From NCBI RefSeq assembly GCF_019186805.1, contig NZ_CP066783.1, forward strand, positions 2,307,501-2,371,500: DNA of 64,000 bases, given 5' to 3'. This DNA comes from Comamonas fluminis (lineage in GTDB: Bacteria; Pseudomonadota; Gammaproteobacteria; Burkholderiales; Burkholderiaceae_C). Positions 8,108 to 16,575 of the stretch are shown here, piece by piece (within the stretch, counting starts at the first letter, position 1; each line of letters starts with the position of its first letter). Under the pieces are notes generated by a model, which was given only the letters and a program-made list of their open reading frames with translations, was not told where the DNA came from and did not search any database. The position numbers were made by a program, and so were the translations under genes.

Positions 8108-8723
8108 TTGGGCGAACGGGCGAACCCACCGGCGCCTGCAGCAGCTGCAGCAGTTGCTCTGCCATGGTCTGCATCCATTTCGCTGGCTCGTGCAAGGGCG
8201 GGTGGTCGAAGGCCCGCGCAAACGTGGGGCGCGCCACATGGGCGTAGTTCAGGCTGCCCAGAGTCACGGTCAGCAGCGCAAGTGGTGGCATATCACGGCG
8301 GGCGTGGCCGGTGGCTTGTGCGTCTGCAATCAGCGTCAACGCAGTGGTCAGAAACTGTTCCAGTGGCCGGGTCTGGGCGGTGGCAATGCGCTCGCTGTTG
8401 TCCAGCAGCTCGCGGGTAATGAGCTGGGCGGCCAGGGGGCGCTGGCGCATCCAGTCCAGTTGCAGCGCAATAAAGCCTTGCAGCCGCTGGGCGGGGGCTG
8501 GGGTCTGGTCCAGCATCTGGTCCAGGCGCAGGGTCAGGTCTTGGGCCAGTGTCTCGAGCAATGCGCGATACAGCAGCTCTTTGCTTGCAAAGTGGTGCAG
8601 CAGGCCGGGGTTGCCCAGCTCGCAGTCACGCGCAATGGCCGAGAGCGACGCGCCCGCAAAGCCGTGCTGAGCAAAGTGCCGTTCAGCCACTTCCAGAATC
8701 TGCGCTTTGCGGGAATTGCTCAT
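8046..8723 (-). CDS. TetR/AcrR family transcriptional regulator
   Basis: The 225-residue protein has a TetR-type amino-terminal helix-turn-helix: ILEVAERHFAQHGFAGASLSAIARDCELGNPGLLHHFASKELLY, about residues 9-52. The rest is the helical ligand-binding and dimer domain, with TetR_C-like content (LLDNSERIATAQTRPLEQFL). It lies 54 nt downstream of the Rieske oxygenase gene on the same strand, so it may be co-transcribed with and regulate that gene. Its carboxyl-coding end overlaps the convergent acetyltransferase by 62 nt. The carboxyl tail after about residue 195 is rich in Arg and Pro and may simply reflect read-through into the neighbour gene's antisense. Confidence 0.85.
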   Translation of the reverse strand: MSNSRKAQILEVAERHFAQHGFAGASLSAIARDCELGNPGLLHHFASKELLYRALLETLAQDLTLRLDQMLDQTPAPAQRLQGFIALQLDWMRQRPLAAQLITRELLDNSERIATAQTRPLEQFLTTALTLIADAQATGHARRDMPPLALLTVTLGSLNYAHVARPTFARAFDHPPLHEPAKWMQTMAEQLLQLLQAPVGSPVRPIRPSRQMPGDSSQRRREPRL

Positions 8724-8729
8724 GGGATT

Positions 8730-8762
8730 TTGCTATGTAATCAGAAGCTGGTAGCGCTTATG
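8730..8762. repeat. Degenerate copy of the GATAGC/AGCGCTT dispersed repeat
   Basis: TGCTATGTAATCAGAAGCTG followed by GTAGCGCTTATGG matches the dispersed repeat with a few changes. It lies in the gap between the TetR and Rieske oxygenase genes. Confidence 0.4.
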
Positions 8763-8777
8763 GATATTGGACTTGAG

Positions 8778-9971
8778 TCACTTTTTTGCTTTTTTGTTTG
8801 AATTTTCCAGCGCCTGCTGCAGCTGCGCATGAAAGCGGCCAATGGCGTATTCAAAGCTGGCATAGCGAAAGGCATCATTGGCACCGCTGGCCAGCCCCTG
8901 CTGAATCGACTCGGCCAGCGCGTAATCCTCGGCCAGGGTGCGGCGGTACAGGTCCACATTGGCCTGCCAGTATTTTTCGGCTTTTTCGGTGGACGGGGCC
9001 TGCGGCAGCAGCGTGATTTCGTGCACGCGGGTGCGGTCCGGGGCCAGCGGCTCCAGCCAGCTGAACTGGGCATGGTCAGGCTGCACCAGCATGGTGCTGG
9101 CGGGGAAGAAGAAATACGTCAGATTGCCGTATTGGCGCGGCTCAAAGTCGGGCTGCGCAGGCTGCTCGCGCGCAAAGTTGGCTTTGAGCAGGTACAGCCG
9201 CCGGTTCAGCCCCGCTTCATCCACCAGTTGCACATTGCCCGCAAACATGGCGGCAATCGTCTTCTGGTGCGCAATCTTGAAGTGATAGGCCTCGAAAGAG
9301 CCGTCCACCAGCAGCTTCCAGTTGGCCGCCACCTCATACGAGCGCGGCGCATAGCCCAAGGGTGACTGCAGACCGGCCAGCGCACACAGGTCCTGCATCA
9401 GCGGCCCCAGAGTGCTTGCAATGTCCTGCGCCTGCTGCTCAGGATCCAGCACCACCCAGACCAGCCCCGCTGCCTCGTGGCAGGCTAGGCGGCGCAGGCC
9501 TGAATCTTCCTGGCACAGATCGCCAAACCCTTCGGCCTGCGGCACGCCGCGCAGCGCACCATCGGCCTGGTACGTCCAGGCGTGATAGGGGCAGGAAAAG
9601 CCGCGCGCCTGATCGCCCGCGCCTTCGGCCACCACGCGTGCGCCCCGGTGGCGGCAGACATTGAGAAAGGCGCGCAGACTGCCATCCGTCTGGCGCACCA
9701 GCAGCAGCGGCGTACCCATGCGGGTGAGGGACAACCAGCTGCCCGGCTGCGGCACATCGCTGCTGGCCACCACGGCCTGCGGGTGCTGGCGCAGCAATTG
9801 CCGCTCTTGCGCAAAGCGCTCGGGGCAGCGGTAATGCGCCACGGGAATCTGGCCGCCCTGGCCCTGGCGATCTGCCTGCGCATATTGCACTGCCTGCTTT
9901 GCCCGCTCATAAAGCGCAGAAGGGCTGCACAAGGCAGCGGGGTTGGCAGGGTCAAAAACGCTGGCAGTCAT
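8778..9971 (-). CDS. Rieske [2Fe-2S] ring-hydroxylating oxygenase alpha subunit
   Basis: The 397-residue protein has the two-domain layout of aromatic-ring or quaternary-amine oxygenases. The Rieske cluster ligands are Cys106-x-His108 (CRHRGA) and Cys127-x2-His130 (CPYHAW). The mononuclear iron site is in DGSFEAYHFKIAHQKT, with His230 and His235 as ligands. It ends in a lysine-rich tail. A GGAG sits 7 nt before the ATG. No ferredoxin, reductase or beta subunit gene is nearby, so electrons must come from elsewhere. The order oxygenase-TetR on one strand suggests a small regulated unit. The closest functional groups are carnitine/choline-type monooxygenases and aromatic oxygenases; the substrate cannot be told from this sequence. 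Confidence 0.85.
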   Translation of the reverse strand: MTASVFDPANPAALCSPSALYERAKQAVQYAQADRQGQGGQIPVAHYRCPERFAQERQLLRQHPQAVVASSDVPQPGSWLSLTRMGTPLLLVRQTDGSLRAFLNVCRHRGARVVAEGAGDQARGFSCPYHAWTYQADGALRGVPQAEGFGDLCQEDSGLRRLACHEAAGLVWVVLDPEQQAQDIASTLGPLMQDLCALAGLQSPLGYAPRSYEVAANWKLLVDGSFEAYHFKIAHQKTIAAMFAGNVQLVDEAGLNRRLYLLKANFAREQPAQPDFEPRQYGNLTYFFFPASTMLVQPDHAQFSWLEPLAPDRTRVHEITLLPQAPSTEKAEKYWQANVDLYRRTLAEDYALAESIQQGLASGANDAFRYASFEYAIGRFHAQLQQALENSNKKAKK

Positions 9972-10064
9972 CGCGGCTCCTTCAGGCGTGGGCGGGATGA
10001 CTCAATGTACCGACTGAGTAGTCGGTATCGACTGGGTATTTGTACTGCTGCGCAGAGTTTTCTG

Positions 10065-10107
10065 CTATCAAAATAGAAACGCCAGCGCTTGATCGGTAAG
10101 CGCTGGC
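10065..10107. repeat. GATAGC/AGCGCTT dispersed repeat, hairpin form
   Basis: TATCAAAATAG is followed by GCCAGCGCTT and AAGCGCTGGC, perfect 10-bp arms around a 7-nt loop. This copy lies between the Rieske oxygenase gene and a hypothetical gene and could stop transcription coming from either side. Confidence 0.7.
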
Positions 10108-10133
10108 GGCGAATTCCTTGTGGATCGAGAGAA

Positions 10134-10520
10134 CTACTCGGTCAGCGGCTGATTCCCAAAATCGCCTTCCACCCAGCCATGAAAACCCATGCACATGCCG
10201 TCACCCAGTTGCAGGTCAACGGCATGCAGCACGCTATCGTCACTGCTGCGGCGCAGCTCGGCAGTGGTGCGCAGCGCCACATAGTGCACATCGTTGGCAA
10301 GAGGGTCTGTCACGCCGTCCAGCAGTTGCATCAGGCCATAAACGGCGTCATCAATCGCCTGCAGCGCGGCGGCGCGGGCCTCGTCGCTTAAATGGGAGGG
10401 CAGCTTGCTGCGCGCCCGCTCGCGGGTGGCATCCAGCAGCAGCTTGCCTGCCGCGTGCTGCAGCCAGAGTTCCAAGTCTTGCTCATCAGATGGTGGTGGG
10501 GCGAGGGTGCTGGATGGCAT
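10134..10520 (-). CDS. Hypothetical protein, 128 residues
   Basis: The product is a soluble acidic protein with no signal peptide or membrane segment. The centre (DEARAAALQAIDDAVYGLMQLLDGV, about residues 45-69) is helical, and the end (HYVALRTTAELR...LGDGMCMGFHGWVEGDFG) looks like beta strands. I do not recognise a domain. Codon use is like the neighbours and the frame begins with a good ATG, so it is probably a real gene. It lies between a repeat hairpin and the aldo/keto reductase gene, all on the minus strand, with 29 nt to the reductase stop upstream of it, so it may be read in the same transcript. Confidence 0.55.
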   Translation of the reverse strand: MPSSTLAPPPSDEQDLELWLQHAAGKLLLDATRERARSKLPSHLSDEARAAALQAIDDAVYGLMQLLDGVTDPLANDVHYVALRTTAELRRSSDDSVLHAVDLQLGDGMCMGFHGWVEGDFGNQPLTE

Positions 10521-10549
10521 GGGGATGTGCTGTTTGGCGTAATAGGCCT

Positions 10550-11602
10550 TTATAGCTTCTGCACGCTAGACCTGACCGCAGGAGGTGCTAGTTCGCTGAA
10601 CTGGCCGTTCCAGTACGGGTAGTAGGGGTAGGGGGGCATCACGGCGCTGGCGTCGTCCAGCAGTTGCATGTGTTCGGCGCTCAGCCGCCAGCCTACGGCG
10701 CCCAGGTTGGCTTTGAGTTGCTCCTCATTGCGGGCGCCAATCAGCACGCTGGCTACGGTGGGGCGTTGCAGCAGCCAGTTGATGGCGATTTGGGGCACGG
10801 TTTGACCGGTGTCTTGGGCCACGGCCTCTAGCGCGTCCAGCACTTGGTAGAGCTTGTCGGCGGCTACCGGCGGGGCAAATTGCTCCGTTTGGTGCAAACG
10901 GCTTTGCGCGGGCAGGGGCTGGCCACGGCAGATTTTGCCGGTGAGCCGCCCCCAGCCCAGCGGGCTCCACACAATGGTGCCCACGCTTTGGTCTTGGCCC
11001 AGCGGCATCAGCTCCCATTCAAAATCACGGCCGACGAGCGAGTAGTACGCCTGGTTGGCGGCATAGCGCGTGAGGCCGTGCTGGTCGGCCAGTTGCAGCG
11101 ATTTCATCAGCTGCCAGCCGCTGAAGTTGGACACGCCGATGTGGCGCACCTTGCCCGCTTGCACCAGGTCGTGCAGGGCGCGCAGGGTCTCTTCGATGGG
11201 CGTGTGGGCGTCAAAGGCGTGCAGTTGCAGCAGGTCGATGTAGTCGGTTTGCAGGCGCGCCAGGGCGGCGTTCACACCCGCGTGCAGGTGCTGGCGCGAG
11301 CTGCCCCAGTCGCCCGCGCCGGGGCCGGTGCGCAGGCCGATCTTGGTAGAGAGGATGGCTCGGCTGCGGCGGCCTTGCAGGGCGGCGCCCAGCACGGTCT
11401 CCGATGCGCCGTCCGAATACACATCGGCGCTGTCAAACAGGTTCAGGCCAGCGTCCAGGCAGATGTCAATCATGCGGCGGGCGTGCTCTACCCCGCTGTC
11501 GCCCCAGGCGGAAAACAGCGGCCCTTGCCCGCCAAAGGTGCCGGTGCCCAGGCCCAGGGCGGGTACGTAGAGGCCGGATTGGCCGAGTTGGCGTTGTTCC
11601 AT
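10550..11602 (-). CDS. Aldo/keto reductase
   Basis: The 350-residue enzyme belongs to the AKR superfamily, which reduces carbonyl compounds with NADPH. The catalytic tetrad is visible: Asp and Tyr in NLFDSADVYSDG, Lys in AILSTKIGLR and His in YIDLLQLHAFD. The conserved HIGVSNFSGWQ follows, and the NADPH-binding end is in VASVLIGARNEEQLKANL. This pattern fits the YajO/YakC-like group that contains many general aldehyde reductases. The ATG at 11602 gives the standard amino end MEQRQLGQSGLYVPALGLGT. It is 31 nt downstream of the MFS transporter gene and likely shares its transcript, with a LysR gene divergent from both. Substrate unknown. Confidence 0.88.
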   Translation of the reverse strand: MEQRQLGQSGLYVPALGLGTGTFGGQGPLFSAWGDSGVEHARRMIDICLDAGLNLFDSADVYSDGASETVLGAALQGRRSRAILSTKIGLRTGPGAGDWGSSRQHLHAGVNAALARLQTDYIDLLQLHAFDAHTPIEETLRALHDLVQAGKVRHIGVSNFSGWQLMKSLQLADQHGLTRYAANQAYYSLVGRDFEWELMPLGQDQSVGTIVWSPLGWGRLTGKICRGQPLPAQSRLHQTEQFAPPVAADKLYQVLDALEAVAQDTGQTVPQIAINWLLQRPTVASVLIGARNEEQLKANLGAVGWRLSAEHMQLLDDASAVMPPYPYYPYWNGQFSELAPPAVRSSVQKL

Positions 11603-11633
11603 GGTGTGGCTCCTGTAGTTTGACGAGATAGGG

Positions 11634-12809
11634 CTAAAGCGCCGCACAAGCAGGCTTAGTGCACGTGGCGGCAGTGCGCAGGCTGGCGCCCACCAGCACC
11701 AGGCCCACAGCCGTCAGCGCAGCAGCGCCCCAGGCAATCGACAGCAGACCGGCGCCCGCAATCAGGCAGCCGCCCACCCAGGCGCCCAGCGCGTTGCCCA
11801 GGTTAAACGCCGCAATGTTGAGGCTGGACGCCAAGGTAGCGCCCTGGCTGCCCACGCCCTGCATCACCCGCATCTGCATGGGGGCCACGGTGGCAAAGGC
11901 GACGATGCCCAGCGCGGTGACGTAAGCCATGGCCACGGTGCCTGAGATACCAAACGCCCAGCGGCCCGCCAGCAGCACGGCCACCAGTGCACCCAAGGTG
12001 ATCCACAGCGCGCGCACCACGCCCCGGTCGGCCAGCTTGCCGCCCGCGATATTGCCTACGGCCGAGCCTGCGCCAAACAGCAGCAAGGTGACAGCCACGC
12101 CGGTGTTGCCCATGTGGGTGATTTGGGAGAGCAGCGGCTCCACATAGGTGTAGAGCGCAAACACGCCGCCAAAGCCAAACACCGTCATGCCCAGGCCCAG
12201 CCACAGCGGGCGGCTGGCCAGCACCGACAGCTCATCGCGCAGCGCCACAGGTGCCGATTGCGGCAGCTGGCGCGGCACAAAGGCGGCCAAAATGGCCAGC
12301 GCCACCACGCCCACCGCGGCCACGCCCGCAAAAGCCATGCGCCAGCCAAAGTGCTGGCCAATCCAGGTGCCCGCAGGCACGCCCAGCAAGGTTGCCAAGG
12401 TCAGGCCTGAGAACATCAGCGCAATCGCGGATGCCTGTTTGTCCTTGGCCACCAGACTGGTTGCCACCACGGCGCCCACGCCAAAAAACGTGCCGTGGGT
12501 GAGCGATGTCAGCACGCGCGCCGCCATCAGCGCCGCATAGTTGGGCGCAAACACGGCGGCGATGTTACCCGCGATAAAGATCAGCATCAGCGCCAGCAGC
12601 AACTGCTTGCGCGGCCAGCGGCGCGTGGCCAGGGTGAGCACGGGCGCGCCCACGGCCACGCCAAAGGCATAGCCAGAAATCAGCGTGCCCGCCGTGGGGA
12701 TGCTGATGTGCAAGTCTTGGCTAACCTGGGTGAGCAGGCCCATGATGATGAATTCCGTCGTGCCAATGCCAAAGGCGCCGGCGGCAAGTGCCAGTAGGGA
12801 TACGGGCAT
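11634..12809 (-). CDS. MFS transporter, DHA1 (AraJ/YdhP-like) family
   Basis: The 391-residue protein has the 12 hydrophobic segments of the major facilitator superfamily. The amino end (LALAAGAFGIGTTEFIIMGLLTQVSQDLHIS) is the AraJ/YdhP-type motif seen in sugar, purine nucleoside and drug exporters, and the loop 2-3 signature appears as ATRRWPRKQLLL. The start at 12809 is preferred because AAAGGA lies upstream; an ATG six codons earlier would overlap that site. It is the first gene of a likely operon with the aldo/keto reductase, divergent from a LysR regulator with two palindromes between. Such trios often handle a toxic carbonyl compound or a drug; the substrate here is not known. Confidence 0.87.
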   Translation of the reverse strand: MPVSLLALAAGAFGIGTTEFIIMGLLTQVSQDLHISIPTAGTLISGYAFGVAVGAPVLTLATRRWPRKQLLLALMLIFIAGNIAAVFAPNYAALMAARVLTSLTHGTFFGVGAVVATSLVAKDKQASAIALMFSGLTLATLLGVPAGTWIGQHFGWRMAFAGVAAVGVVALAILAAFVPRQLPQSAPVALRDELSVLASRPLWLGLGMTVFGFGGVFALYTYVEPLLSQITHMGNTGVAVTLLLFGAGSAVGNIAGGKLADRGVVRALWITLGALVAVLLAGRWAFGISGTVAMAYVTALGIVAFATVAPMQMRVMQGVGSQGATLASSLNIAAFNLGNALGAWVGGCLIAGAGLLSIAWGAAALTAVGLVLVGASLRTAATCTKPACAAL

Positions 12810-12857
12810 GGTGGGTAGTCCTTTCAAAGCCGTTCATTCCACGGATGAACGTAGTGC

Positions 12858-12932
12858 AGCAATTGTGCGGCGCAGCACAATTGCTGGGTAGGTGGAATAA
12901 TGGAACTGCATTTGTGCTGTAGTGGCACAAAT
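12858..12932. promoter_or_regulatory. Twin TTGTGC palindromes between MFS and LysR genes
   Basis: The first palindrome has arms AGCAATTGTGC (12858-12868) and GCACAATTGCT (12875-12885), both perfect. The second has ATTTGTGC (12910-12917) and GCACAAAT (12925-12932). They share the half-site TTGTGC/GCACAA and their centres are about 50 nt apart. LysR-type regulators usually bind two such sites in the divergent promoter region, so these are good operator candidates for the neighbouring regulator. Confidence 0.6.
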
Positions 12933-13083
12933 AATTCCACTTCTAAATCATCCTTGTCGTTGTTGCTTGGTAGGGGGCGCCTAGAACTTGTCGTGCTACA
13001 GCACTGCCTGCGGCTTCGCGCCTAGACAGAAATGATTTGGAAATGGAATAAGCAATCACCATTCGCCCTATGGAGCCAACCCA

Positions 13084-14037
13084 ATGCCCACAATCCGCAA
13101 CGCAGACGCCCCGCAGTTCGAAGTCAACCGCTCGGGCGAGCTAGAGGTTTTTGTGAAGGTGGCGGAGAAGGGCAGCTTCTCCGCCGCCGCGCGCCAGCTG
13201 GGTGTGTCGCCCTCGGCGGTCAGCAAAATCGTGGCGCGTATGGAATCGCGCCTGGGCGCCCAGCTGGTGTTGCGCAGCACGCGGCGCGTGCAGCTCACGC
13301 CCGAAGGCTGTCAGTTGTATGAACGCGGCCAGCGCGTGCTGGCCGATCTGAACGAGGTGGAAAACGCCGCATCGCTGCGCAGCGTGCCCAAGGGCGTGGT
13401 GCGCATCAACTCCAGCACCTCCATCAGCCAGCTGCTGGGCCCGCTCATCCCGCAGCTGATGCGCGCCTACCCCGAGCTGGTGCTGGATTTGAGCTGCACC
13501 GACCAGGTGGTCGACTTGATGGAAGCCCAGGCCGACATCGCCATCCGCTGGGGCAAGCTGCCTGCATCGGACATGGTGGCGCGCTTATTGGGCTACACGC
13601 GCCAGGTGATTCTGGCCTCTCCCTCCTACCTGGCCGCCCACGGCACGCCGCACACCCCGGCCGATTTAGATGCCCACATCCGCATCGGCTGGAACTACCA
13701 GCGCACCGTGCCGCACTGGCCGTTTGCGGTGGACGGCAAAGCCGTAGAAGTGCCGATTGGCGACGTGCTGCGGGTGAACGACGGCGACGTGATGCGCAAA
13801 CTCGCCATCCAGGGCGCAGGCCTGGCGCGTCTGTCGCTCTACCATGCCTGGGACGACATTGCCGCAGGCCGCCTGCAAGTGGTGCTAGAGCAGTTCAACA
13901 CCGGCGTGCTGGAGCCCATCCACGCCGTGTACCTGGGCAAGCCAGACCAACTGCCGCCCAGAACGCGGGCAGTGCTGGACTTTTTAAAGCAGCATGTGGA
14001 TTTGGGGCATGCGGAGCAGTTGCCGGATGGCTGGTAA
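13084..14037 (+). CDS. LysR family transcriptional regulator
   Basis: The 317-residue protein has the LysR winged helix at its amino end (ELEVFVKVAEKGSFSAAARQLGVSPSAVSKIVARMESRLGAQLVLRSTRRVQLTPEG, about residues 19-74) and a periplasmic-binding-protein-like effector domain after about residue 95. It is divergent from the MFS-aldo/keto reductase pair and probably controls it through the two palindromes in between. The 17 residues before the helix-turn-helix are longer than usual, so a later start is possible, but no better ATG is present. Effector unknown. Confidence 0.9.
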   Translation: MPTIRNADAPQFEVNRSGELEVFVKVAEKGSFSAAARQLGVSPSAVSKIVARMESRLGAQLVLRSTRRVQLTPEGCQLYERGQRVLADLNEVENAASLRSVPKGVVRINSSTSISQLLGPLIPQLMRAYPELVLDLSCTDQVVDLMEAQADIAIRWGKLPASDMVARLLGYTRQVILASPSYLAAHGTPHTPADLDAHIRIGWNYQRTVPHWPFAVDGKAVEVPIGDVLRVNDGDVMRKLAIQGAGLARLSLYHAWDDIAAGRLQVVLEQFNTGVLEPIHAVYLGKPDQLPPRTRAVLDFLKQHVDLGHAEQLPDGW

Positions 14038-14238
14038 CGGCTAATCAGGCCGATGGCGATGCGCTGCACCTGGGGTGAGAAAGAGCAGCGAACGCAGCAA
14101 ACTATCGATTGAGATTTCAGCAGAGGCGCGGCCACATTAGGCAAAGCCGCAAGCCACGCGTGCGTGCTTCAACACCCTCAAAGATGAGCGCCACTGGCGG
14201 GGTGGAAAAGGGCCGAAGGCATTTTCGGCCCCGAGTGC

Positions 14239-14994
14239 TTACAGCGCCTGCTTGAAGAAAGTGCGCACCGATGTGTGAATCAGATCTGCATCGTTATCCA
14301 GCGTGGCGACGTGATAGGACTCCTGCAGCAGCACCTGCTGGCGCTGCGGGCTGCGAATGCCGTTCAAGATCATGGCTCCGTTGACGGCGGGCACGATATG
14401 GTCGTCGGGCGAGGTCAGCACCAGCGCGGGCGCCGTCACACGGGGCAGCAAATCCTTGGTCACGCTCATCAGGCCGTAAATCTGCTTGATGGCGGGCACG
14501 GGCACATCGGCATAGACGATTTCTTCAATACCCGGCTTTTTGATGTCGCTGCCCACCCCCGGCACCGTGGCGGGCGCGCTGTGGTCAAAGGCCAGCAGCG
14601 CGAGATCTGGGTTCTGAAACTCCACGCAGGCATTGATGGGCGCAATCGCCTTGAAGCGCTGCGGGTAGCGGCCCGCCATATACAGCGTCAGCGTGCCGCC
14701 CATCGACAAGCCGCTGATAAACACATGTTTGCAGCGCGATTCCAGCAGTTGCAGGCCTTCCTCTACCGAATCAATCCAGTCCTGCGCCGTGGTCTGCGCC
14801 ATGGCGGCAGGCGTTTCACCGTGGCCTTTGAGGCGCACGCCCAGCACCGTCCAGCCCTCGGTACGGTTCAAATACTCGCCCAGCGGCTTCATGCAAGACG
14901 CAGTGCCGGTAAAGCCGTGCGACAGCAGCACGCCGACTTCGTTGCCTTCGAAGAAAAAGGGCTTGCCGCCCTCGATGATGTCCTGTGCTTGCAA
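14239..14994 (-). CDS. Alpha/beta hydrolase, carboxylesterase/monoacylglycerol lipase-like
   Basis: The 251-residue enzyme has an alpha/beta hydrolase fold with a full catalytic triad: Ser97 in the nucleophile elbow GLSMGG, Asp197 or Asp198 in TSPDDHIV, and His228 in ESYHVATLD. The oxyanion part HGFTGTASCMKPLGEYL (about 26-42) and the spacing fit the Est30/carboxylesterase branch (COG1647), which hydrolyses short-chain esters or monoglycerides. No ATG is available at the amino end: the gene starts at TTG (14994), supported by a perfect AGGAGG 6 nt upstream. The gene is single. Confidence 0.85.
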   Translation of the reverse strand: MQAQDIIEGGKPFFFEGNEVGVLLSHGFTGTASCMKPLGEYLNRTEGWTVLGVRLKGHGETPAAMAQTTAQDWIDSVEEGLQLLESRCKHVFISGLSMGGTLTLYMAGRYPQRFKAIAPINACVEFQNPDLALLAFDHSAPATVPGVGSDIKKPGIEEIVYADVPVPAIKQIYGLMSVTKDLLPRVTAPALVLTSPDDHIVPAVNGAMILNGIRSPQRQQVLLQESYHVATLDNDADLIHTSVRTFFKQAL

Positions 14995-15132
14995 GATGGC
15001 CTCCTGACTATGACGGTGACAGAGATCATAGACCGGCCCATTCAGCCTTTTCAGCGTGGCGAATGTCTTGGCTTATGAGTTGCGACCTGAGCGAGAGCCG
15101 GCGTCTTTCGTGTGCGACAACGCAACATTAAT

Positions 15133-15153
15133 CTGATAGCTGCCAGCGCTTGC
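15133..15153. repeat. GATAGC/AGCGCTT dispersed repeat, half copy
   Basis: CTGATAGCTGCCAGCGCTTG matches the left arm of the dispersed repeat; the right arm is not obvious. It sits upstream of the hydrolase gene, outside any coding region. Confidence 0.45.
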
Positions 15154-15244
15154 TGTGGTTGGGCTGGATGCTGATTTGGCTCATAGAGGACCATCAGTCA
15201 GCGCAGTAAACAAAGCAAATGACATGCTTGATTTGTTAGCAGGA

Positions 15245-15521
15245 GGCGGGTCTCGGCCCGCCAGCCGACCTACTTTCTTACACAAGAAAGTAGGCAAAGA
15301 GCCAGCCCCGATGCCCACGACCCTCCGCTTCGCTGCGGGCAACCTGCGCCGTCAAGCTCTTGGGGCTGTGCGGCAAAACTCACTGCGCGCCGTTGGCGCT
15401 TCGTTCAAACAGTTGCCGCAAATATGTTGACGATGCAGTTGCACTCTGCGGTGCAACTGCCAGCCCCAAGAACTTGCCGTCACAGGCGTGGTTACAAGGG
15501 GCAATATCGGGTGCGGGATAG
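15245..15521 (+). repeat. Structured intergenic repeat, copy 1
   Basis: This is the first of three related copies. It opens with hairpin GGCGGG-TCTCGG-CCCGCC (15245-15262), then a second hairpin TACTTTCTT-ACAC-AAGAAAGTA (15271-15292), then a conserved body including GCGGGCAACCTGCGCCGTCA and a tail AGGGGCAATATCGGGTGCGGG. It fills most of the gap from 15003 to 15589, in which I see no gene. The small open frames across it are not conserved between copies, so the element is probably non-coding. Confidence 0.75.
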
Positions 15522-15534
15522 CTTCTTTACTAAA

Positions 15535-15583
15535 TTGATAGCTGCTAGCGCGCGGCTGGTGGGCGCCAGCAGCTGTTTTGATT
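15535..15583. repeat. GATAGC/AGCGCTT dispersed repeat
   Basis: TTGATAGCTGCTAGCGC and the imperfect reverse arm GGCGCCAGCAGCTGTTTTGA flank a short loop, directly after the structured repeat and just before the end of the DUF1697 gene. Confidence 0.6.
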
Positions 15584-15589
15584 TAAAGC

Positions 15590-16102
15590 CTACAGCGCCG
15601 CCGCCATAGCGGCCAGCTTGGCGATGGTGTTGAGATTGCGGGCCGTGCCCTGGGCGGCGGCCGGTATTTTGAGCTTGGAGCTGCCCATGCCTGAGCCATA
15701 CGCCACATAGATTTCGCGCAGGCCCAGCTGCAGCCGTTCATCGCTGTGGCCTTTGAGCTGGCCCAGCGCATCGGCGGGCGGCGCGGCATCCAGAAAAATG
15801 GCCACAGCCCGGTTGCCCGGCGTGTCGGGGAATGGGTTGGCCGCCAGCACCTCTGCCATCTCCTGCGCCGTGCGCACCAGCACACCCATCGGCTTGCCCG
15901 CGTAGGCGCTCAGGCGCTGGCCCAGCGCGGCCTGCACTTGCTGCGCAGTGCCAGCAGCTGCAAACACCACATTGCCGCTGGCGATATAGGTCTGCACGCG
16001 CTCAAACCCTGCTGCCTCGCACATGGCCTTGAGTTCGGCCATGGGCAGCTTGCCGGTGCCACCGACATTGACGGCGCGCAGGAGGGCGATGTAAGTGGGC
16101 AT
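15590..16102 (-). CDS. DUF1697 family protein
   Basis: The 170-residue product matches DUF1697 over its whole length: amino end MPTYIALLRAVNVGGTGKLPMAELK, then GFERVQTYIASGNVVF (about 33-48), and the carboxyl end with NLNTIAKLAAMA. The GGTGK-like turn and the paired alpha/beta repeats are typical. These proteins are widespread, small and without proven function. The gene stands alone between copies of two repeat families. The carboxyl SSKLKIPAAAQGTARNLNTI is also the usual family ending. Confidence 0.85.
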   Translation of the reverse strand: MPTYIALLRAVNVGGTGKLPMAELKAMCEAAGFERVQTYIASGNVVFAAAGTAQQVQAALGQRLSAYAGKPMGVLVRTAQEMAEVLAANPFPDTPGNRAVAIFLDAAPPADALGQLKGHSDERLQLGLREIYVAYGSGMGSSKLKIPAAAQGTARNLNTIAKLAAMAAAL

Positions 16103-16195
16103 GGAGCTTGGGATTTTTGACGGATGGGTTTTGCGAGCTAGTGCCGGGGGCTAATTGGGCCTGAACTCTGGTGTTGGCGAAAGTGCGAGATCGGT

Positions 16196-16242
16196 TTTGA
16201 TAGCTGGTTGAGCTTGATTTATATGCTCAGAAGCCTATTTAT
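16196..16242. repeat. GATAGC/AGCGCTT dispersed repeat, variant
   Basis: TTGATAGCTGGTTGAGCTTG, then ATATGCTCAGAAGCCTATTT: the arm sequence GAGCTT/ATGCTC differs from the usual AGCGCTT, but position and outer edges are those of the family. Confidence 0.45.
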
Positions 16243-16285
16243 GCTTATGTTTTTTGCGAGCGTTTCGCCTGCTTTTTGTTCAGAG

Positions 16286-16568
16286 GGCGGGTCTCGGCCC
16301 GCCTGCCGACCCACTTTCTGAGGCCAGAAAGTAGGCAAAGAGCCTGCCCCTGCTGCCCCCGACCCCTTCGCTACGCTACGGGGCAACCTGCGCCGTCAAC
16401 CTCTTGATGCGCTTCGGCCCAACTCGCTGCGCGGCATGGCCACTACGCTCATACAAACGGCCGCAAGTCGGATTACGAGCGTCTGCACTCTGCGGTGCAG
16501 CCGAGCGCCCCAAGAGGCCGCCGTCGCAGGCGTGGGCAAAAGGGGCGATGCCGGGCACGGGATAGCTC
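16286..16568 (+). repeat. Structured intergenic repeat, copy 2
   Basis: It has the same order of parts as copy 1: hairpin GGCGGG-TCTCGG-CCCGCC (16286-16303), a second hairpin ACTTTCTG-AGGC-CAGAAAGT, the line GGGCAACCTGCGCCGTCAAC and the tail GGGGCGATGCCGGGCACGGG. The second hairpin differs from copy 1 on both arms so that pairing is kept. The 16103-17298 region holds no gene I can support; it is made of this copy, copy 3 and the AT-rich lead-in to the nuclease gene. Confidence 0.75.
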
Positions 16569-16575
16569 AGTGATG

